Shown here: positions 23,282-29,579 of the stretch, one piece after another
Numbering within the stretch: position 1 is the stretch's first letter
How the letters are laid out: each line of letters starts with the position of its first letter
Assembly (NCBI GenBank): GCA_038240015.1
Contig: JBBSEF010000034.1
Span: 1 to 29,579, forward strand
DNA from: CAHJXF01 sp038240015
GTDB taxonomy: Bacteria; Pseudomonadota; Gammaproteobacteria; Burkholderiales; Burkholderiaceae_D
DNA length: 29,579 nt
Reading direction: 5' to 3'
Position numbers and translations under genes: made by a program
The notes under the pieces: generated by a model
The model's input: only the letters and a program-made list of their open reading frames with translations
Database searches by the model: none
What the model was told of the DNA's origin: nothing

Positions 23282-24475
23282 TCAATAAACCGGCGCGCCC
23301 GACTTCACAAGCCGCCCTGCGATCGCCGTCCCCATGACCGACAGCGCCACGCAACCCCAGATCACCAGCGTGTAACTCCTGCTGTGATCGAACACGGCTC
23401 CGGCGACGACCGGCCCGAGCAGGTTGCCGAGCGCCGCGCCGGTATAGAGCGTCCCGACGATGCTCGAGACCGCGCGCGCACCGAACATGTCCATGCAGAT
23501 CGCCGGCATCAACGATACGATGCCGCCGTAGCTCAAGCCGAACCAGAGCGCGAAGATCGCCAGCGCCACATAGCCGCCGGCCGCGCCCCACAGCACGTAG
23601 GACGCGCCCATCGAAGCCTGCATCAAGGTCAGCGTCAGGGTGCGGCCGAGGCGGTCGGCGAGCGCGCCGATCGCGAAGCGGCCGATCAGGCTGCCGATGC
23701 CGATCAGGCCCACCAGGCCGACCGCGCGAGTGTCGCCCGGCGCGACCCCGATCCCCAAGTCGCGCGCGGCCGCGGATACATGTGCGAAAGGAATGAACAT
23801 CGCAGGCGCGGCAAGCAACACGTACGTATAGAACCTCCAGAAGCGCCGATCCCTGAGCGCTTCGGCGAGGCTCGCGCCGGCACGCACCTCGCCCTGCGCG
23901 CCGCGTGCGACCGGTGCGCGCTTGAGCACGAACGCGGCGATGAGCCCAACCACCAGCACACCGGCCGCGATCACTCGCAGCGCGCTGCGCCATTCCAGCG
24001 CCGAAATCGCGCTCGCGGCGAGCAGCGGAATCGCGATCGTTCCCGCACCGATGCCTGCGCTCGCGATGCCCGCAGCTAAGCCGCGCCGGCGCGTGAACCA
24101 CGGCTGCACACTGGCGATCGATGGCGTATAGACCAGCGCGACGCCGATGCCGATACCGACGCCGTAGGCGAGATACACCGTCGCGATCGAATGGGCATAG
24201 CTCGTCGCAAGCAGGCCGCCGACGATGAACAGCATGCCTGCCGAGCAGACGATGCGCGGCCCGTAGCGGTCGGCTAACATTCCCGCGCCCGCGCCGAGCA
24301 CGAAGTAGATGAGACCGGAAAGCCCGAACACGAGCGCCACGTCGGCGCGCTGCGCGGCAAACTCGTGGGCGAAGGATTCGAAGAACGCGGCGAACGAATA
24401 CGCGACGCCGAAGATCACCGCGAGGCAGAAGAACGCGCCCCAGACCACCACCCACCCATAGCGGGGTTCGTCCAT
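23282..24475 (-). CDS. MFS transporter, monocarboxylate/OFA-like
   Basis: This 397-residue protein has twelve predicted membrane helices. Features include GWVVVWGAFFCLAVIFGVAYSFAAF (helix 1), the loop motif GMLADRYGPR, SIASVQPWFTRRRGLAAGIASAG (typical of monocarboxylate/oxalate-formate type carriers), and a second-half GALADRLGRTL loop. It probably imports an organic acid using the proton gradient. It is convergent with the CMD-like gene, and its ATG is 52 bases from the stop of the DUF1801 gene on the same strand, so it may be the last gene of that unit. Confidence 0.92.
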   Translation of the reverse strand: MDEPRYGWVVVWGAFFCLAVIFGVAYSFAAFFESFAHEFAAQRADVALVFGLSGLIYFVLGAGAGMLADRYGPRIVCSAGMLFIVGGLLATSYAHSIATVYLAYGVGIGIGVALVYTPSIASVQPWFTRRRGLAAGIASAGIGAGTIAIPLLAASAISALEWRSALRVIAAGVLVVGLIAAFVLKRAPVARGAQGEVRAGASLAEALRDRRFWRFYTYVLLAAPAMFIPFAHVSAAARDLGIGVAPGDTRAVGLVGLIGIGSLIGRFAIGALADRLGRTLTLTLMQASMGASYVLWGAAGGYVALAIFALWFGLSYGGIVSLMPAICMDMFGARAVSSIVGTLYTGAALGNLLGPVVAGAVFDHSRSYTLVIWGCVALSVMGTAIAGRLVKSGAPVY

Positions 24476-24527
24476 GGGCGGCGAGTCTAGCAGGGGCGCG
24501 ACATCCGCTAGGACCCCATGCTGTCCG

Positions 24528-24983
24528 TCATCGCGGACGCCGCGCGCGCTGCTTCGCGGAGATCGAGCGGATCACGATGCGCCCGTCTGCCTCTTGCGAC
24601 AAAGGCACGCGGGCCTTCGCCAACGATTGCTCGATCAACGCTTGCACCGCGCGATCTTCGAGCTTCCCCGCATCGTCGATGCGAACGTGCCGCACCGTCG
24701 TTCCCTCGCCGAGCAGCATGTGGTCGGGGTCCGCAAGACGTTGCTTCACTGCTTGCAGAAAGAATAGATTGATCCAACGCGGGTAGATCGCGATCGACAA
24801 GATGGCGTCGGATGCGCGCTCGTTCGGACCGAAGCCGATCACGAGCGCGTTGTAGTTGTCGTAGACGAGTTGCGTGGCGCCCGGCATGCGGACGCGAAGC
24901 CGAGCGAGTACGTCATCGGCGCATGCGGCGACCTCGGGCGTGAAGCGCGCGATGAACGAGGCGAGCTGGTCTTCGGCTCGCAT
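24528..24983 (-). CDS. DUF1801 (YdhG-like) domain protein
   Basis: This 151-residue soluble protein has an N-terminal QLASFIARFTPEVAACADDVLARLRVRMPGATQLVYDNY segment and a core IYPRWINLFFLQ strand pair, characteristic of the DUF1801 fold. No catalytic residues are recognised and the function is unknown. The ATG at 24983 follows the DUF2855 stop by 6 bases, so the two are co-transcribed. Confidence 0.8.
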   Translation of the reverse strand: MRAEDQLASFIARFTPEVAACADDVLARLRVRMPGATQLVYDNYNALVIGFGPNERASDAILSIAIYPRWINLFFLQAVKQRLADPDHMLLGEGTTVRHVRIDDAGKLEDRAVQALIEQSLAKARVPLSQEADGRIVIRSISAKQRARRPR

Positions 24984-24989
24984 CGCTCA

Positions 24990-26138
24990 CTACGCGCGCG
25001 CGTGTTCGAACATCGACACGATGCGGCCGTCGTCGGGCTTGGCGCGGCCTTCGAGCAGATCGCGATAGACCTGCTCGACCGCCGCTGCGCCCTCGCCGTG
25101 CGTGACGTTCATCCACGGCTTCGCCGGGTCGACGACGCGCGCGGTGAAGGCATGCCACGCGTCCGCGAAGCGCCGCTGAAAGCCTTCGGCGCCCCACTCG
25201 GCGCTGCGCTTCTTGATCTGCGCGGGCGCAAAGAAGAAGGTGGGCTTGGCGCCCGGTAGCGGCTCGCCCGCATCGTCGCCGCTTGCGCGCTCGGCGTCCC
25301 AATGCGACGAGCCCACCGCACAGCTGTAGCGCATTGCGTCGCGAAAGTGGCGATGCAGCTTCGCGCGCAGCACGCGGTCGCCGGCGAAGTCGACATAGAC
25401 CACCGGCAGCTCGCTGCTCAATGACGTGATCGCGTCGTAAGTCACCACGCGGTCGTAGCAGCCGAGACCTTCGACGAAGCGCACATTGCCCGGCGATGTG
25501 AGCGCAATCACTTCGGGACCATCGGGTCTTCGCAACGACAGTTGCCATGCAAGCCCATACGCGGTTTTGCTCGATGCGCTCGACAGCATCACCGCGCGCG
25601 CACCGAAGAAGTCGTTGTCGGCGAGAAAATCGTCGATCACGAACGACGTGATAAAAAGCGGCCGCAGCAACATCTGCACGTCTTCGCGCTTCGCGTCGTA
25701 GAGCGGGTCGGCGCTGTTGCGCGTGTACTGGTTGTAGAGCGGATGCAACTTCTCGCGATGGAGGCTGCCATCGACGAAGCCGCTGTTCTTCACGCGCTGC
25801 GGTTGCATCACGACGTGCGTGGACATGGGAAAGTATCCATAGAAGCGCTCGCCGATCGCGATGCCTTCGCACGTCGAGGCGAGCACGGTGGCGAAACCCC
25901 ACACCGGGATGCGGCCCCAGCCGTCTTCGTTCGACGGAAAGAAATCCCAGTACGACATCGCGTCGCCGAACGCGGCGTAGGTGACGTTGTTCGCCGTCAT
26001 CGCGAAGCCATCGACCTGCATCAACACTGCGCCGTCGGCGAGCGCCGCGTCGAGGGGCATGGAGCGATTGCGCATCACGTGAAGATCGTCGCGACGTACG
26101 AGGAAGTCGAGCGAATGGTTGGAGCTGGATGCGATCAT
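24990..26138 (-). CDS. DUF2855 family protein (medium-chain dehydrogenase-like fold likely)
   Basis: This protein of about 382 residues matches DUF2855: ALADGAVLMQVDGFAMTANNVTYAAFGDAMSYWDFFP near the N-terminus, GWGRIPVWGFATV, and a middle GARAVMLSSASSKTAYGLAW segment that resembles the start of a nucleotide-binding half. The arrangement recalls quinone-oxidoreductase-like MDR proteins, but no canonical glycine motif is complete and the reaction is unknown. The ATG at 26138 is used; a GTG two codons upstream is possible and neither has a clear ribosome site. It is divergent from the aldo/keto reductase gene. Confidence 0.82.
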   Translation of the reverse strand: MIASSSNHSLDFLVRRDDLHVMRNRSMPLDAALADGAVLMQVDGFAMTANNVTYAAFGDAMSYWDFFPSNEDGWGRIPVWGFATVLASTCEGIAIGERFYGYFPMSTHVVMQPQRVKNSGFVDGSLHREKLHPLYNQYTRNSADPLYDAKREDVQMLLRPLFITSFVIDDFLADNDFFGARAVMLSSASSKTAYGLAWQLSLRRPDGPEVIALTSPGNVRFVEGLGCYDRVVTYDAITSLSSELPVVYVDFAGDRVLRAKLHRHFRDAMRYSCAVGSSHWDAERASGDDAGEPLPGAKPTFFFAPAQIKKRSAEWGAEGFQRRFADAWHAFTARVVDPAKPWMNVTHGEGAAAVEQVYRDLLEGRAKPDDGRIVSMFEHARA

Positions 26139-26180
26139 GGTCACAGTGTGGCAGGCTCATCGGCCTATGCAGGGGTCGTA

Positions 26181-26223
26181 AACGGCGGTCTCGAACGGCG
26201 AATTGTGAACAAAGGATTGTGAA
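26181..26223 (+). repeat. Short direct repeats before the aldo/keto reductase start
   Basis: AACGGCG occurs at 26181 and 26194, and ATTGTGAA at 26202 and 26216. AAAGG (26211-26215), 7 bases before the ATG, is the ribosome site and lies between the second pair. Confidence 0.4.
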
Positions 26224-27092
26224 TGATGACGAAGACCATCGCGTTACCGACCGGCGAAGCCGTGCCCGCGCTCGGCCTGGGCACCTGGATGATGGGCGAG
26301 TCCGCATCCGCGCGCGTGAAGGAAATCGCCGCGATCCGCTTCGCGATCGACTGCGGATATCGCCTCTTCGATACCGCCGAGATGTACGGCGAAGGCGGAG
26401 CCGAGACGATGCTCGGGACGGCGCTCACGGATGCGATGCGATCGAATGCGATCGAACGCAAGGACGTGACCGTCGTCAGCAAGGTCTATCCGCAGCATGC
26501 GGACGCCAAGGGCGTGCTTGCCGCATGTGAACGCAGTCGCAAGCGCCTTGGCCTCGACACCATCGACGTCTATCTGCTGCATTGGCGCGGCTCGGTGCCT
26601 CTCGAAGAAACCGTCGATACGTTCGAAGCGATGAAAGCGAACGGCGCCATCCGGCACTGGGGCGTGAGCAACTTCGATGTCGATGACCTTCGTGAACTCG
26701 AAGCGATCGACACGGTGCGTCGCAGACCGGCGTGCGCGACCAACCAGATCTATTACGCGCTCGATCAACGCGGCGCCGAGTTCAGCCTCTTCGCCTATCA
26801 ACGCAGCTTGCACATGCCGACGATGGCGTATTGCCCGCTGGGTCGCGGCGCGCTCGCGAAGAACAAGACGCTGGCGCGACTCGCGAAAGCACGCGGCGTC
26901 ACTGCGGCGCAGATCGCGCTCGCGTGGGTGATGCGGCATCCCGACGTGATCGCGATTCCGAAAGCGGTCGATCACGCGCATCTGTCGGAGAACATCGCCG
27001 CGGCGGAACTCGTGTTGACCGAAGCCGACCTCGCACGGATCGATGCCGCGTTCGAGCCGCCATCGAAGAAGGAAGCTCTCGCGATGGTGTGA
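26223..27092 (+). CDS. Aldo/keto reductase
   Basis: This 289-residue NADP(H)-dependent TIM-barrel reductase has the complete catalytic tetrad: D50 and Y55 (RLFDTAEMYGEG), K87 (VVSKVYP) and H120 (LLHWRG). The GVSNF and C-terminal AIPKAVDHAHLSENIAA cofactor-binding segments are present. It would reduce an aldehyde or ketone in the cytoplasm; the substrate is unknown. Two ATG codons stand in tandem; the first is used with AAAGG 7 bases upstream. The stop is 17 bases from the convergent DUF1850 stop. Confidence 0.94.
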   Translation: MMTKTIALPTGEAVPALGLGTWMMGESASARVKEIAAIRFAIDCGYRLFDTAEMYGEGGAETMLGTALTDAMRSNAIERKDVTVVSKVYPQHADAKGVLAACERSRKRLGLDTIDVYLLHWRGSVPLEETVDTFEAMKANGAIRHWGVSNFDVDDLRELEAIDTVRRRPACATNQIYYALDQRGAEFSLFAYQRSLHMPTMAYCPLGRGALAKNKTLARLAKARGVTAAQIALAWVMRHPDVIAIPKAVDHAHLSENIAAAELVLTEADLARIDAAFEPPSKKEALAMV

Positions 27093-27109
27093 CCCGGCAT
27101 CGTGAGCCA

Positions 27110-27523
27110 TCATCGCGCGACGCGATCCTCGACACCCATGCACGAGCTCACGCGCGTCGTCCCCGCGGACACCGGAATCCAGTTCGACATCGGCCGGCAA
27201 CGCCCGGCGATGCACAGCCGATAGTCGGCCACGTACGACGACCTCGCGAGATCGAGCGCACGAAACCAGCGCTGCCGTGGCCGATAGACGTACACGCCGT
27301 CGACCCGTTGCGCATCGTCGGGCGGCTCCATGCCGGCGCCCGAACCGCGGATGCGTGCGCCCGACAGATAGAGCCACGGCCCGGCGACGACGTAGTCTTC
27401 TTCCCAATCGATCTTCTCGATCGAGTGCGTCCACACGAGCGTGAATCGATCGGCGTGCAATTGCACCGAGTGACCGGGAGCCGTCAGGCACAGCAAAGCG
27501 GACGCGATCAGAGCCGCGGTCAC
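27110..27523 (-). CDS. DUF1850 protein, partner of TRAP fused permease
   Basis: This 137-residue protein has an N-terminal hydrophobic signal-like stretch (ALIASALLCLTAPG) and the DUF1850 core TLVWTHSIEKIDWEEDYVV, then GARIRGSGAGMEPP. This small predicted exported protein is commonly encoded directly after TAXI-type TRAP fused permeases, and its role is not established. The start is a GTG at 27523, 13 bases after the permease stop, without a clear ribosome site, so translation may depend on the permease. Confidence 0.87.
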   Translation of the reverse strand: MTAALIASALLCLTAPGHSVQLHADRFTLVWTHSIEKIDWEEDYVVAGPWLYLSGARIRGSGAGMEPPDDAQRVDGVYVYRPRQRWFRALDLARSSYVADYRLCIAGRCRPMSNWIPVSAGTTRVSSCMGVEDRVAR

Positions 27524-27536
27524 ATCGGGGGGAGCG

Positions 27537-29579
27537 TTATGCGACGGCGGCGCGCGGCCCGCGCGGTCTCTTGGCGCGCGTACGCATCACATGCCAGACG
27601 ACCAGCATCGCGGTCAGCACGAAGCCGATCTGATCGGTCAACGGAATCGCCGCGACCAGGAAACAAGCCGCGACTAATGCGAACGCGCGCTCGAACCATT
27701 TCAACGGGGCGAGCCAGAAGCCGATCGCGGCCCCGCCCCACAGGATGATCGCGACCACCGTCTTGAAGACCACATAGACAACCGCTGCGATGCCGCCCCC
27801 TTGCAGCATCAGAGCCGGGTCGTACACCGCGATAAACGGAATGATGAAGCCCGCCATCGCGATGCGCACCGCCTGGAACCCGATCTTCATCCCCGACTCG
27901 CGCGCGATCGGCGCGGCCGCGAACGCCGCGAGCGCGACCGGGGGCGTCAGGTCGGCCATGATCCCGAAGTAGAAGACGAACATGTGCGAGACGAGCAGCG
28001 GCACGCCCAGCTTCAGCAATGCGGGTGCGGCGAGCGAGCTCGTGATGATGTAGTTCGGTATCGTCGGGATGCCCATGCCGAGGATCAGGCACACGATCAT
28101 CGTCAACAGCAAACTGAGAAAGATGCTCTGCTGGCCGAGCTGGATGACGAAGCCCGCGAACGTGGTCGCCGCGCCCGTCAACGTCAACGTGGCGATGATG
28201 ATGCCGACCAATGCGCACGCGATCCCGACCGGCAGTGCGTGCTTCGCGCCATCGGCCAGAGCGACCAGGGAAATCCGCAAGGTATCGCGACCGCCCTTGA
28301 TCAGAAACAGCACCACGGCCATCACGGCCGCGACCGCGATCACCGCGAGCATGCCGTACTGAAAGAAACTTGCGCAGGTCAGACCGACCACGATCCAGAA
28401 CAGGATGCGCAACCCGAACGGCCCGATGCCCGCCATCAGAGCGACGCCGAAGATCAGCACCACCGTGAGCGCGAGGCCGACCATGCCCGAGAACAGCGGT
28501 GTGTATCCGGCGAACAAGAGATACACCAGCATCACCAGCGGGATCAGCAGGTACCAGCGCAGCTTCAACGCCGACCATGCGTTGGGGCATTGCTCCTTTG
28601 GCACACCCAGCAGTCCCGACTTGCCGGCTTCCAGATGGACCATCACGAAGGCGGTGAAGAAATAAAGGATCGCGGGAATGGTCGCGGCCTTGGCGATCTG
28701 CGCGTACGGCACGTTGATGGTCTCGGCCATGATGAAGGCGACCGCGCCCATCACCGGCGGCATGATCTGGCCGCCCATGCTCGCGGTCGCTTCGACGCCG
28801 CCAGCGAACGCGGACTTGTAGCCGAAGCGCTTCATCAGCGGAATCGTGAACTGCCCGACCGTGACGACGTTGGCCACCCCCGAGCCGCTGATGGTTCCCA
28901 TGAAAGCCGACGCGATCACCGCGACCTTCGCGGGCCCGCCGCGCGCTGAGCCGAAAAGACCCAACGCAACATCGGTGAAGAGCTTGATCATGCCCGCCTG
29001 CTCGAGGAAGGAGCCGAACAGGATGAACAGAAAGATGTACGACGACGACACATAGGTCGGCGTGCCGTAGATGCCTTCGGTGCCGAAGCTCAACTGCCCG
29101 ACGACTTGTTCGACCGAAAAGCCGCGATGCGTGAGCGCACCCGGCAGGTATTGACCGAACAATGCGTACGCGAGAAACGCGCCGCAGATGATCGGCAATG
29201 CGATGCCGAGCACGCGCCGCGCGGATTCGAAAATCAGCACGATGAGGATCACGCCGATCACCATGTCGCTATTCGTGAGGTCGCCCGCGCGCTGGATCAG
29301 ATCGGCCTCGAACACCCAGTGATAGATGCCGGTAGCAAATCCTGCGAGGCCGATCAGCCATCCGAGGGACTTGAGTTTGAATGGCGGATAGAGCGCGAAC
29401 ACGACGAGCAAAAGAAAGCCCACATGCACAGCGCGCACGATCTCGGAAGATAGCGGACTGAACGCCGCGGTGATGAGCTGAAACGCCGAGAAGGCGATTG
29501 CGACATAGAACAACGTCCCGGTGAACGGCGGGCCTGCGTGCGCTTCGATCTGCGGATCGATCTTGCCGGGTGAGGAACC
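27537..29579 (-). CDS. TRAP transporter fused permease (DctQM type), 5' end outside window
   Basis: At least 680 residues are visible and the frame stays open to the right edge. The TTG at 29513 is therefore not the true start: upstream in-frame residues (IDPQIEAHAGPPFTG) look like the usual N-terminal tail. The protein is a multi-helix inner-membrane carrier with a small-subunit-like N-terminal part (first about 100 residues) fused to the large DctM-type part: ISGSGVANVVTVGQFTIPLMKR, EATASMGGQIMPPVMGA, and the second-half LGMGIPTIPNYI and ADLTPPVALAAFAAAPIA motifs. TRAP systems import organic acids using sodium or proton gradients with a periplasmic binding protein; that gene (probably TAXI type) should lie beyond 29579. 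Confidence 0.94.
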   Translation of the reverse strand, partial: GSSPGKIDPQIEAHAGPPFTGTLFYVAIAFSAFQLITAAFSPLSSEIVRAVHVGFLLLVVFALYPPFKLKSLGWLIGLAGFATGIYHWVFEADLIQRAGDLTNSDMVIGVILIVLIFESARRVLGIALPIICGAFLAYALFGQYLPGALTHRGFSVEQVVGQLSFGTEGIYGTPTYVSSSYIFLFILFGSFLEQAGMIKLFTDVALGLFGSARGGPAKVAVIASAFMGTISGSGVANVVTVGQFTIPLMKRFGYKSAFAGGVEATASMGGQIMPPVMGAVAFIMAETINVPYAQIAKAATIPAILYFFTAFVMVHLEAGKSGLLGVPKEQCPNAWSALKLRWYLLIPLVMLVYLLFAGYTPLFSGMVGLALTVVLIFGVALMAGIGPFGLRILFWIVVGLTCASFFQYGMLAVIAVAAVMAVVLFLIKGGRDTLRISLVALADGAKHALPVGIACALVGIIIATLTLTGAATTFAGFVIQLGQQSIFLSLLLTMIVCLILGMGIPTIPNYIITSSLAAPALLKLGVPLLVSHMFVFYFGIMADLTPPVALAAFAAAPIARESGMKIGFQAVRIAMAGFIIPFIAVYDPALMLQGGGIAAVVYVVFKTVVAIILWGGAAIGFWLAPLKWFERAFALVAACFLVAAIPLTDQIGFVLTAMLVVWHVMRTRAKRPRGPRAAVA

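Noticed and set aside
27112..27126. ATCGCG-CGA-CGCGAT hairpin between the converging reductase and DUF1850 genes as a terminator
   Set aside because: Only a 3-base loop, no T-run on either strand, and it overlaps the DUF1850 coding end; such CG-rich palindromes are frequent by chance here.
27520..28590. Alternative minus-strand frame inside the TRAP permease
   Set aside because: Arg/Gly/Asp-rich translation with no hydrophobic helices; the permease frame is strongly supported.
1..29579. CRISPR arrays, tRNA/rRNA genes, transposases or integrase-flanked island
   Set aside because: No spaced direct repeats, cloverleaf sequence or transposase/integrase motif was seen by eye in either strand.

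Overview
The window is GC-rich, densely coding DNA in short operons. Codon use and gene content (a DUF1631 protein, a two-subunit B12 acyl-CoA mutase, a fused TRAP permease paired with DUF1850, a YbfB-type MFS carrier) suggest a Betaproteobacterium, probably Burkholderiales. This is inference, because there is no rRNA or other phylogenetic marker. I saw no tRNA, rRNA, CRISPR array or transposase. No gene-free gap exceeds 300 bp.

1-6750: two divergent operons share a control region at 3414-3581. Leftward: a TetR regulator, the B12-binding small subunit and the catalytic large subunit of an acyl-CoA mutase, and its MeaB chaperone GTPase (cut by the window edge). Rightward: an acyl-CoA dehydrogenase, a NadM-like nucleotidyltransferase and an archaeal-type phosphoglycerate mutase (ApgM) homologue, joined by ATGA and GTGA stop-start overlaps. 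The dehydrogenase lacks the usual catalytic glutamate and the mutase has altered active-site residues. The unexpected nucleotidyltransferase/ApgM pair makes this the best candidate for an undescribed pathway.

6778-11902: a DUF1631 protein, a YedA-like exporter, an SDR and a VOC protein, all leftward, then a rightward RraA-like protein. These are ordinary accessory metabolism.

11903-19366: a more mosaic stretch. It holds a large SAM-cyclase-ATPase-TPR signalling protein with related degenerate repeat elements on both sides, a SAM-dependent methyltransferase, a TonB-like protein with a long nested-repeat helical rod, and a VapBC toxin-antitoxin pair with a perfect palindrome upstream.

19395-23201: a DapA-superfamily lyase, then a LysR regulator divergent from a YbfB-type MFS carrier and a carboxymuconolactone-decarboxylase-like protein. 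A perfect 9-bp inverted repeat lies in the divergent gap.

23282-29579: an MFS carrier, a DUF1801/DUF2855 pair, an aldo/keto reductase, and a TRAP fused permease (running off the right edge) with its DUF1850 partner. Overall the region is rich in uptake and small-molecule catabolism genes.
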